Shown here piece by piece: positions 22,501-34,700 of a stretch of DNA of 64,000 nucleotides. The notes beneath the pieces are model-generated. The model saw only the letters and a list, made by a program, of their open reading frames with translations. It did not search any database and was not told the DNA's origin. The position numbers were made by a program, and so were the translations under genes. Every line of letters begins with the position of its first letter. Position 1 is the stretch's first letter. Source of the stretch: Anticarsia gemmatalis (lineage: Eukaryota > Arthropoda > Insecta > Lepidoptera > Erebidae); assembly GCF_050436995.1 (NCBI RefSeq), contig NC_134760.1, positions 11,116,001 to 11,180,000 on the forward strand, written 5' to 3'.

Positions 22501-25500
22501 CGTCCAGCACGCGCGCCCACACGGCGCCGAACGTGGCCCGCCCGGACAGGGCCGACAGGTGCTGCAGGAACACCTGTAAACACACAATATGACTAAACAG
22601 GGTGGCGATTTAACTACCTGCATCCCTCTAGCAGGTGGATCAGACCACGACATATTAGAGCATGTAGGTTCTAGCGCCGACCATCGCTTCAACCATTAGC
22701 GAGGAGTGGCCGCGGGGCGTAAGGGATGCGCAGGGTACCGCACCCCCTCCGCCCCACACACACGTCCCCCACATTTCAAGTGCGCTAGGCAAAATTACTT
22801 CAGTCAGTCGGTGACGCGTCATCTTCGTCATCCTTGCGCATGCGCATCGTGAATCACTTATTTACAATGTCGCAGCAGTTTTCTAACTGGGAATACGCAG
22901 ATATGGTGCGATTGATGGCATCTTGGCTACCTCCACCAAGCTTTATTGGCTACTTTCGAAGCTGTTGGACGACACTAGTGCCGACCGCGCGCCGCCCGCG
23001 CGCTGATCGCATACGGCGCTTGGGTGGCGAACGAACTGCGCACGAGCGGTGCAAGAGCGGCGCACGAGCGCAGCTCGCGGGCAGCTCACAAACGGTTCGC
23101 GACCTGCCCATTCGCGGCATATTCGCCAGATGTGGACGCACCCTTAGGTCAATGCACTGCGGTAGTCCATTGCATTTCGTGGGAATTCAGGATAATTATT
23201 ATTCACTTTATCTCGGGATAGCAAAGATAAAAAATGTAAAATTGCGTCTAATATGTTATATGCTATCAATACTACACCACGTTGGAGAAGTGCAGGTAAT
23301 TAAATCGACACCCTGTATTTATGTGACTGCCTCTATGGCACAGTGGTTAAGGTCACCATGCCGCTACCATTGCGTCGAGAGGTCGTGGGTTCGATTCCCA
23401 CATGGAACAATTATTTGTTCGATCCACAAATAATTGTTCCGGGTCTGGTTGTGCTAAGGTCTGTTGTTTGTATGTTTGTAAAAGTCCCCACAAGAGCAAT
23501 TCTTACTGCGGGAGGTGTTTTCAAAAAAAAATGCACGATAAAGTGACATTTAACAGGATCTTAAATTAACCTTAGCCTTGAAGTACATGTGACCTTGACC
23601 GTGAATTCTCATGCTCAAGGTCAAATTCATGGCCAAAGCATGAGTCTAGGTCATAACCTAGGCATCATAGTCCCTACTCTTGAATTTGACCTTAGTTATA
23701 TAGTGACCTTGAGTTAAGCTAAGGTCGTCACCTTCACCTAGGTCACACTTGTGACCTTTTGACAACATCGATGCGGCGAGACACCTAAAAATCCAGTATT
23801 TTATCATCAATATTTCTTCTTCTTCGAAATAACATTAATTCGTTTCTTATAGAAACATTTTACACGTAATCAAAAAGTTAACAGATGACCTTGCCATTAT
23901 TTAACACAATATTAACAAGAATAATATTAAACCATTCCTATTCTTCTTCTTCTTGTCGTATGGTTAGTGGTCAACCTACTGTCAAAGTTGTTCAAGCCGC
24001 CCGAAGGCCTTTGACGTGGCTTAACGACTGTTATTTTAATTGACAACAACCGGGACCAACATTTTACGTGCCCTCTAAAGCACGGAGACGCCCTGTTCAA
24101 ATACCACTATGCGGTCACCCATTTATGGAATGACCGCGCCAAGGTTTGCATTCCTATTTAAAACCCTACACTATAATGTAAACACAAACACATTCTTAAC
24201 GACATAGCAATTCCCCAACCAGTTGTCCAGCAGCAGGAACAATCCTGGGTATAAATCTGACCTTGCACATGATAGTATTAGCCCGTAGCGTGGCATCAGC
24301 TCGTCGCGGCAGTTGCTCGAGCAGCGGGAACAGCACGCAGTGGAAGCACGCCTCCCAGCCGCCGCCGCCCATGCCCGCCAGCCCTGGGACGAGGAGCGCT
24401 CGCTGAAGGTACGCGATCGCGCTGTTTGACACCTGACACATAACGAATAATTACAGCTATATGGTATTGAGGGTGTTTTAAATGAACATACTGAAGAGTC
24501 GTCGCAAAAATTATGTTAAGTGAGGTAAAAAAATTCATAATTCTGTTATATTTATAAAGTTTTTACGTATATGTTTATGTGGGTTGAAAATTCAGTTTTT
24601 ATTGTTATTGAATCGAAAATAAAAATATTAGTCATGAAAGAGTAAAAATACGCGTTATTCTGAGTGATTTTACAAAAACAAAACACTAAACGAAAAATCA
24701 ATAATAATAACCCATACCTGCACATTTTTATAGAGTGAAAGTAAATTGTAAACTTACCTGTTTTCTTCTATCTGTACAAAATTGTGCGATTCCTTGAAGC
24801 AATGGTTTCCACGCCACTTCCCATAAGTCGTATTCTTCAGCATCTAAAATACAATACAAAAAACATTAATAAATGATGTACATTTTCTTTTCACAAATGA
24901 AGAAGAACAATTTTAAAATTCATATTTCAAAAATGAAACAGTTTAATTGGGAACCTCCATCCTTTATGAGCTTGATTAAAAGCAAAGCTAACAATCCAAA
25001 GGCTTTCATACTAACTTTGTCCCTGGTCGGCTTCATCTCGCCACCATTTAAAGATTTGCGCCGTACGACTGTGTAGTGTGTGCATTAAATCTAGTAGCTG
25101 TAACAAACGTATTTTTAATACAAACAATTTATAAACTAAACTAATAACATTTTCAAGGTAACTTTTTAAAGTAAGGCCCGTTTTCTAAACGTACAAGTTA
25201 TCTATTATGTATTAGATAATTTATCTGAAGGTATCTTGACAATTAAATCCAAAACATGCTATAATTGGGTAGTTGCTTGGGTTAACGAAAAATTATTGAA
25301 CTCGTACTCGTAAAAGGTTCATCTAAAATACTCAAGCTATGTAGCTTTTTTCGTAAATAATGTTGAAATTGTAATTATTACAGATTGAAACATTTTTTTA
25401 GACACTCATTTGATATCTACGAGAATCTGAAATAGTGACGTCACTACGTCATATTTCTATACTAAAATGTGTTTTTGACATTTGATAAAGAATAGCAGAT

Positions 25501-25763
25501 TTGGTAGGCAACTACCGTATTTTATCTAGCCGGTAAGTTAACTGATACTTATTCATATGCCGCGAACTGGCCACTAGAAACTGAAAATGAAAAGTATAAA
25601 AATATTTCTAGGTTAGTTATGAGATGTTGTGTATTTACCTGTATGCTGACCATGTGGTATTGATCTAGTGTGTCTACTTCCTCGTCGCTTGAGTCGTCAT
25701 ACCGCCGTCGTCCGGAGCTCAGCCGGGACTTGCGACCTGACCGAGACTTGCTCGACTTTTTGC
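19568..25763 (-). CDS. garz: garz exons 23-30: HDS3 and proline-rich C-terminus
   Basis: Exon 23 is a Ser/Arg-rich, acidic linker followed by YHMVSIQ. Exons 24-28 match GBF1 HDS3 with LLDLMHTLHSRTAQIF, WKPLLQGIAQFCTDRRKQ, YLQRALLVPGL, LESLKNMILVMDSVR and LWYITWDKINEFLPTLKDEL. Exons 29-30 are a Pro/Thr/Gln-rich low-complexity tail, as in the human protein, ending at a TAG (19568-19570). The last residues are insect-specific as far as I can tell. Exon 27 ends at the first of 11 identical splice donors. Confidence 0.92.
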
Positions 25764-28700
25764 CTGAATAAAAATTAAAAGTATATTTATAGAATTTCGT
25801 TTAGGACAGGGTTGTATGATGAATAGTTTTTAATATTCTTAATTAAGTTTTGGCAACAAGAATCAGAGTTATCGATAAATATCCTTATTTATCTCTTACT
25901 TCTATTATCGCATGGCTAACAGTGTATTAGTCATTACGATTCCATAGAGACTGACTGAGACAATACTTGTTTATGAAGATTGCTCTGCGGGCATATAAAA
26001 TAATCACATTATTAATGAAATTATTTAAATACACATAATAAGTCAGTAGAAAAGTAAGTAAAAGTCTAAGTATAACCACTGAGTTTTGCAACTTGTTAAA
26101 CACCTAAACCTTCCACTCACCATGGTGTAAGGTGGCACTGGCGAAGATCCTGACGGCGCGCACGGCCGCGCGGCAGTTGTAGGGCGTGACGTGCGCCACG
26201 TCGCGCACCACCAGCGCCAGCGCCTCGGCGCAGCGCGACAGCGCGCTGGCGCGGTGCGCGCGCAGCGTCACCGAGCCCTCCGCCTCCGGGGAGCGGACCT
26301 CCGAGGAATTCTTTACCTAGAATATACACAAATTGATACCATGAACACCAAAATACGGGCTTCTGGGGCCTTAGCTGTAATGAACGCGATTGCTAGTCAT
26401 TGACGGCTAGAATATTGAGTTTTATATTTTGATCAGATCTTATTGCATTTTTTAATCTACATTTTTAATCAGAAACAATATCAAGAATAGTACAATGCAA
26501 GTAAAATAAATGAAAAATCGAACTTAACTAATTCAATTCGACAAATTTTTTGGTAAACTTTAAATAGTAAGCAACTATTTTTTTTTCATATGTTCAATCA
26601 CTTTATAAATATCATCTTAACATATTCCAATAGTAATACTACGTCATATTGTAATAAACATCTACATGTTAATGTTAGCTACAAGTTTTATGTGTATTCT
26701 TGCAGAAGAGGCGCCGGTACATGTGGTAGCCAACAGCCTCTCTGACATAAAAATTCCGTGTTGAGTATGTGTTGATGTCCATACTCCGCGCGCCGACATC
26801 ATCAGCGCGCGTGTCAGACAAGAGACAAACACCCTTTTGACGCGAGCTCCGCGCGCCGCGCTATTTATACCTCCGTGCCGCGGCTAACGATAGCGCGAGC
26901 TACGAATATCGAACAACGCCATCTAGAGAGCCACGGTGTAAACTGTTACTTGTCCTTGAAACTATGGAGTATACATTTATTTGGCCTTAGGTGTATTGCG
27001 GACACCAAATATAATAAAAGTGGCCTAAAATGACAGATTTTCATATGTTAGGATTTTAAATAACGTGTCTCGAATAGTAAAACTTATAAATATTTGTTTT
27101 TGATAGGATATAATATAAAGTATTCAATAATGCTATTTTAGTATTAGAATATTGGTTTGAAATAAAATATATGACTGCAAATGGACAGTCGCGTGCAAAA
27201 ATATGTTACAGTGTGTACGTAGTAATAAAATGTTTGAACACAACTTTTTAATTTCATTATTTTCATTCTCTATTGTAGTTTCAATAACAGTATGAGCAAA
27301 TAACTTAATTTTTCAATCATAAAATCACAATAAAATGTGACAGTAATAATGTAACCGTAGACAGATACTAATGCTGTTAGCTGTATTATTCCGAGAAAGT
27401 ATTATTTTAATAATAAGAAGTAAAACTTACTAATATCCAACCCTGTGTTTGTGGTGAATGTGATAATTCGCTTTCAGAAGACACGCTGGTCGGTCGTCTC
27501 TCACTCTCGTCCTCCGAACCTTCAGAGCGACTCGACGCGGCGGGACCTATAGACAAAAAAATATTTTTAACATTACATTTTTATAGTCTATTTTTATAAG
27601 AATGCCATCACCCAAGAATTTTAGTAATTTTACTAAGCTAGTCCTGGTCTTCGAAAATTAAGTGTGAAAGGAAAAATAATTATGTAGTTCGACACATATC
27701 TACGTTAAATTACAAGTAAAGAATTATAAAGATGTTTTTTTAGCAATTTGTATTTAAATGTACTTAATATGTGTTTTGTGTTGAAGCTACGTTTGCTTTT
27801 TGAGGTAAAGATTTTTAGCAGTGGAGTAGTAAGGCTTAAATAGTTATGGGTGAATTATTAATTAAGTAAGTAAAGGTGTGTACATACTGGACTGGTGCGC
27901 GTCGAGCGGCCAGGCGCCGGCGCCGGCGGCACACAGCAGCGCGAACACCACGTCCCAGTCGCGCGCGCTGTGCACGTTCTGTGCCGACGTCTTCACGATC
28001 TCGTACACGCCGCACGAGATCTACGCCACGGAGAACAATACATATACATTATTATACATACATCAAATTAGTTTTTTTTTTCTATTAAGCAAAAGAACGC
28101 AGATACCAACCATAATTCATTTATATGATTTTACACCCCATGTACACATAAAATTACTTCGATAATAAATGGAAGTCTAAGAGGTATTTCAGTATTATTT
28201 TTAATCTGAAAAACACAGTGGTACATAAATTTTTAAATATTCAATGTGTTTTTCCTATTTAGCCTACCGCCCCACATCTATAAATTTCGCAACCTATATT
28301 AAATAGATGACATTTTACGGTATAATACTGACCACATCAGCCTGCTGGTAGAACAATTTATAAGGTAGTTGGAACAGCAGCGTGAGATGTTGCAGCACAG
28401 TGGCGGCGCACGCGTCGCAGCGCATGAGGCGCGCGCCGGTGCGCAGCAGCGCCGTGACGCAGCGCCGCAGCGCCGCGCCGCGCCCCGCCGCCCACAGCAC
28501 CACGCGCGCTATGTGCGCACGAGCTTCTTCCCACACTGACAGGAGACGGTCTCTGGGGAACGAATTATGTTGTATTAGTACTAAAATAAATCAATCAATT
28601 CTTGCAGTAAAGAGATATTAGGTGGCTATGTCGCTATCAACACTTGCTTGCGTTACTTGCAGACACGGTAGCCAGTGCGATCACGAAACGTCGTACACAC

Positions 28701-31700
28701 ACTTATATATCCAAACTTTTACAAATAAAATGCGAATTTTAAAAGCGAGAATTTTATAATTAAACATTTTAAGAGAGACCTCCAACAACTTTATGATGAG
28801 CTTATTACTGCAGTACTTTTATTACCTTTTACAAATATTTTATTTTAATCCATACTATAATATTATAAATGCGAAAGTAACTCTGTCTGTCGGTCTGTCT
28901 GTCTGCTACTCAATCACGCCTTAACTACTGAACCCAATTTGAATGTAATTTGGTATGGAGATACTTTGATACCCGAGAAAGGACATTTGAGAATATTTTT
29001 CGTGAAAAAAAAGGATATTTTATATCATCACGCTACGACCAAAAGGAGCAGAGTACCAGTAAAAAATGTTACAAAAACGGGGAAAATTTCACCCATTCTC
29101 TCTTATTGGACGCAAGTAAAGTTGCGCGGGTCAGCTAATATAATATATACCTGTTTTGTATGAGTGTTTGTCCGAGTAATTCTAGGAAGAATATAGTAAT
29201 GTCTTCTAGCTGAGGGTTGAGCTGTAGACTGTCGGAGTCCGGCGGAGTGCCCACTATTACCATCGCGCGGACTAACTCCTGCAACGACGATAAAATGCAT
29301 TAAACACCAATACCAAAATGATCAGTCCCATAAAATATCAAAAAATTAAACAGTGTTTATGGTTAATGTTAGCCAGTGATTTTCTTCAAGCACTTACTTT
29401 TTTACTAAACATTTCCAGTGAAAGTTTCTATTGTAAAATAATTACTTTGATTTAAAAACTCTTTATGTAACGACTTTCTGACTTAAAACTCATTCCGATT
29501 TAGGGTAAAGTTAGAGATTTAAATCTAAATCAAATCTTTTCTATATTATTATATATCATTGTGGTAATGTGAGTTAGTAATGTTTTCAACTCGTACCTGT
29601 AAACTATCAAGCTGTAGGAACTTGGTCTCAGTAATGAGTAGTCCGGGCAGGTTACACTTGGCCACGCACTCCGTCGCCTCGTCTATCAGGCTCTTCTCGT
29701 GAGGGGTCGGTGCTCGCATACCTGCAAATACATACAAAAAGAATATTACATTACTTTGTTATTTGTATTCCCGTTATTTCGTTTTATTTAGATATATGAC
29801 CAATTATAGAGGCACTAGATGAAACGCACGGCACCACTCGTGCCTATAAGGTAACCATAAAAAAATCTGGTTTTCCAACTGTGTCTATGTAAAATGGAAA
29901 TTTCATAAAAAATGGTTAACTGTTAAACTGTTTAGCCATGTATGTTTTACAAAAAGACAGATATTTGAAACTGCGCAGGTCAGTTCTTTTAATAGTTTAA
30001 ACAAGCTCATAATAATACATCACATTACGTTTTATTAAAGTTATTATTAAATCTATACTGTACCAGATTCTCCCAACGCGATGTATGAATACAAGCTAGA
30101 CAGCAGGCCGGCCTCCGAGCCGCGCGCCGCTTCTCTGATCAGAGAGACTGTACCGTTCGGCGCTAGGTAATCTTCCGCTTCTATTAGGCACTGAGAGAAC
30201 AAAAACAATATTTATTTATAAGCCTAAAAGTACAACTTTTCCTAAATCGGATTTTTCATGCAATTTCCTAATTCATACTATAGTAAAATAAGTCTAATCA
30301 AAGAAACAGACTCTCTTAAGCTTCTTATTTACAATTTTTTATAGCACTGTATTGTGTAGTTGATATTATGACAGTCGCAGGGGTAAGCAAATCTATACTA
30401 TACTATTATATTATATACTATTATAAAGCTGAAGAGTTTGTTTGTTTGTTTGTTTGTTTGTTTGAACGCGCTAATCTCAGGAACTACTGGTCCGATTTGA
30501 AAAATTCTTTCAGTGTTAGATAGCCCATTTATCGAGGAAGGCTTTAGGCTATATAACATCACGCTACGGTCATTAGGAGCGGAGTAGCAACGAGAAATGT
30601 TACAAAAACGGTGAACATTTTTACCAATTCTCTTAGGTGACGCAAGCGAAGTTGCGCGGGTCAGCTAGTCTATACTAATATTATAAAGCTGAAGAGTTTG
30701 TTTGTTTGTTTGAACGCGCTAATCTTAGGAACTAATAGTCCGATTTGAAAAATTCTAGCCCATTTATCGAGGAAGGCTATAGGCTATATATCATTATGCT
30801 ACGACCAGCCACCAGTAAAAAATGATTCAAAAACGGGGAATAATTTCACCCATTCTCTCTAATGTGACGCAAGCGAAGTTGCGCGAGTCAGCTAGTTAAA
30901 AAATATGTGTTTTGTATGAACGTAATGACGTGAATTATATGACACAACACGTCTACAACTTAAATCAAGCAGTTCAAACGTAAAGACAAATAAAGGTTTT
31001 GTTATTTTACCTTAGGCAATAATCTTCCAATGTACAAAGTCTTGACGATCTCGAGTAGATGTCGCCACGAGTCTCTCACGCAGTCCGCGTGTCTGGCCGC
31101 CACTGCGCATGCGCGCCGCAGCGCTAGCTGAGCTTTGGTCGACTGACCCAGTGTTACACCTGTAATTTACAAGACAAATGGAAGTGAGTAAGAATAATTT
31201 AAGGGATATTACAATGATGTGATGTTCTTGGGACTCTCTTCCCTCCTGGTATAAGTAGTGAGAATTTTAAGACAAGATCCTCCCTCGTTTCGAAAATGAC
31301 GCCTATTTTTCACTATTTTCAACGATGCAGTTTGAAATCCAATTAAAGCGTATTAATCTATTAGAATTTGTGTTGTTTTCTGTTAGCATAAAAATATTAA
31401 AATTTATTTTTTCAATACTATCAATTTTGTTAACTCACTCATTCGGGTATCTAAAGGATTTCCACCAATATTAAAATGATTCTATTACCATACTGTATAA
31501 ACTTCATACTATAACGTTGGTATACAGTGCGTATACGTATACGCTGTACAGTAGTTGCACGCTCCAGCCCCACGCGCGCCGCCACCGCGCCGTTGTCCAG
31601 CGCTGTGTTACTGTGTTACTGTGTGTGTTAGTTGCACGTACCGATGGCGATGTAGTTAGCATACTGCGGCGCCAGCAGGCCGGTGAACTTGGCCAGCGTG

Positions 31701-34700
31701 AGCAGCAGCGTGTCCAGCGTGATGCAGTCGGGCGGCAGGCGCGCCACCGCGCCGTTGTCCAGCGCTGTGTTACTGTGTTACTGTGTGTGTTAGTTGCACG
31801 TACCGATGGCGATGTAGTTAGCATACTGCGGCGCCAGCAGGCCGGTGAACTTGGCCAGCGTGAGCAGCAGCGTGTCCAGCGTGATGCAGTCGGGCGGCAG
31901 GCGCGCCACCGCGCCGTTGTCCAGCGCTGTGTTACTGTGTTACTGTGTGTGTTAGTTGCACGTACCGATGGCGATGTAGTTAGCATACTGCGGCGCCAGC
32001 AGGCCGGTGAACTTGGCCAGCGTGAGCAGCAGCGTGTCCAGCGTGATGCAGTCGGGCGGCAGGCGCGCCACCGCGCCGTTGTCCAGCGCTGTGTTACTGT
32101 GTTACTGTGTGTGTTAGTTGCACGTACCGATGGCGATGTAGTTAGCATACTGCGGCGCCAGCAGGCCGGTGAACTTGGCCAGCGTGAGCAGCAGCGTGTC
32201 CAGCGTGATGCAGTCGGGCGGCAGGCGCGCCACCGCGCCGTTGTCCAGCGCTGTGTTACTGTGTTACTGTGTGTGTTAGTTGCACGTACCGATGGCGATG
32301 TAGTTAGCATACTGCGGCGCCAGCAGGCCGGTGAACTTGGCCAGCGTGAGCAGCAGCGTGTCCAGCGTGATGCAGTCGGGCGGCAGGCGCGCCACCGCGC
32401 CGTTGTCCAGCGCTGTGTTACTGTGTTACTGTGTGTGTTAGTTGCACGTACCGATGGCGATGTAGTTAGCATACTGCGGCGCCAGCAGGCCGGTGAACTT
32501 GGCCAGCGTGAGCAGCAGCGTGTCCAGCGTGATGCAGTCGGGCGGCAGGCGCGCCACCGCGCCGTTGTCCAGCGCTGTGTTACTGTGTTACTGTGTGTGT
32601 TAGTTGCACGTACCGATGGCGATGTAGTTAGCATACTGCGGCGCCAGCAGGCCGGTGAACTTGGCCAGCGTGAGCAGCAGCGTGTCCAGCGTGATGCAGT
32701 CGGGCGGCAGGCGCGCCACCGCGCCGTTGTCCAGCGCTGTGTTACTGTGTTACTGTGTGTGTTAGTTGCACGTACCGATGGCGATGTAGTTAGCATACTG
32801 CGGCGCCAGCAGGCCGGTGAACTTGGCCAGCGTGAGCAGCAGCGTGTCCAGCGTGATGCAGTCGGGCGGCAGGCGCGCCACCGCGCCGTTGTCCAGCGCT
32901 GTGTTACTGTGTTACTGTGTGTGTTAGTTGCACGTACCGATGGCGATGTAGTTAGCATACTGCGGCGCCAGCAGGCCGGTGAACTTGGCCAGCGTGAGCA
33001 GCAGCGTGTCCAGCGTGATGCAGTCGGGCGGCAGGCGCGCCACCGCGCCGTTGTCCAGCGCTGTGTTACTGTGTTACTGTGTGTGTTAGTTGCACGTACC
33101 GATGGCGATGTAGTTAGCATACTGCGGCGCCAGCAGGCCGGTGAACTTGGCCAGCGTGAGCAGCAGCGTGTCCAGCGTGATGCAGTCGGGCGGCAGGCGC
33201 GCCACCGCGCCGTTGTCCAGCGCTGTGTTACTGTGTTACTGTGTGTGTTAGTTGCACGTACCGATGGCGATGTAGTTAGCATACTGCGGCGCCAGCAGGC
33301 CGGTGAACTTGGCCAGCGTGAGCAGCAGCGTGTCCAGCGTGATGCAGTCGGGCGGCAGGCGCGCCACCGCGCCGTTGTCCAGCGCTGTGTTACTGTGTTA
33401 CTGTGTGTGTTAGTTGCACGTACCGATGGCGATGTAGTTAGCATACTGCGGCGCCAGCAGGCCGGTGAACTTGGCCAGCGTGAGCAGCAGCGTGTCCAGC
33501 GTGATGCAGTCGGGCGGCAGGCGCGCCACCGCGCCGTTGTCCAGCGCTGTGTTACTGTGTTACTGTGTGTGTTAGTTGCACGTACCGATGGCGATGTAGT
33601 TAGCATACTGCGGCGCCAGCAGGCCGGTGAACTTGGCCAGCGTGAGCAGCAGCGTGTCCAGCGTGATGCAGTCGGGCGGCAGGCGCGCCACCGCGCCGTT
33701 GTCCAGCGCTGTGTTACTGTGTTACTGTGTGTGTTAGTTGCACGTACCGATGGCGATGTAGTTAGCATACTGCGGCGCCAGCAGGCCGGTGAACTTGGCC
33801 AGCGTGAGCAGCAGCGTGTCCAGCGTGATGCAGTCGGGCGGCAGGCGCGCCACCGCGCCGTTGTCCAGCGCTGTGTTACTGTGTTACTGTGTGTGTTAGT
33901 TGCACGTACCGATGGCGATGTAGTTAGCATACTGCGGCGCCAGCAGGCCGGTGAACTTGGCCAGCGTGAGCAGCAGCGTGTCCAGCGTGATGCAGTCGGG
34001 CGGCAGGCGCGCCACCAGCGCCGCCACGCGCTCCAGCCCCACGCGCGCCGCCACCGCGCCGTTGTCTAGTGCTGTACTGCTCTCTAACTCCTCGGCTGAT
34101 GGTGGCGGGGAACGCTCGAAGGCTGCTGATAGTGCTGTTACCTGGAGAGAATAGCTATCTTAAGTGTAGTCCAAATATATTGTTAAGGCCGCCGGGGTGT
34201 GCTAGCGGATTACGCGGCTTGCCGACGTTAGTTCGTTCCTAGCATTACAGCGGTAGTAATGTGTTACTGTCGGCTATGCGCGTAGTGCGTGTGTAGCCTT
34301 TAGGGATGTAACGATTTTACGCATAGTGTAGTCGTGAAACGAGTGCAGTTAGTATCAAAATGGGAGAGTGCCTTTATAATATTTTAAACTACCTGACCCG
34401 TGCGGCTCTGCTCGCGTGAATTTCGTACTGTTGCTTATTCGTTTGAGCACGCGAATTGAATTGAAAACCTACACATAAAAATGCTAACAACTCTTTTGTC
34501 ATCTAATGGTTATTTACGAAAGGGACCCGTAGAGCACACAATGTGACACAGGCTCAGGCAGGCCTGATTTCCTGTGGTTACCTTCTTTTCCGCTCTCGTC
34601 TGTATCCGTACCAGTTTACAGTGTAAAATATAATACCTAATTATAGACTGACCATTGCTTACCCGTCTGGATTCAGAATATTATTATAGGTACAAACAGA

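Larger units (their letters stand above)
22574..24261 (-). other. garz: garz intron 26 with SINE, SINE-like repeat and receptor half-sites
   Basis: This intron separates exon 26 from exon 27. It contains a GC-rich segment at about 22980-23150 of probable repeat origin, a SINE at 23329-23531, the AGGTCA cluster at 23590-23757, and a SINE-like repeat at about 23950-24140. Confidence 0.7.

Noticed and set aside
21152..22585. Series of identical 85-aa frames at 103-bp spacing
   Set aside because: By-products of the tandem array. Each mixes the garz exon 27 frame with a shifted frame after the donor.
21318..34016. CRISPR-like arrays
   Set aside because: Units are 103 and 162 bp with no variable spacers, carry coding sequence and splice donors, and lie in a eukaryotic gene.
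31504..34069. Very long open frames on both strands (about 808 and 850 codons) across the 162-bp array
   Set aside because: They exist because the unit is 54 codons with no stop in those frames. They are not in the garz frame, and their composition (Arg/Trp/Thr-rich or Gln/Arg/Val-rich) resembles no protein. A 54-aa repeat protein is not supported.
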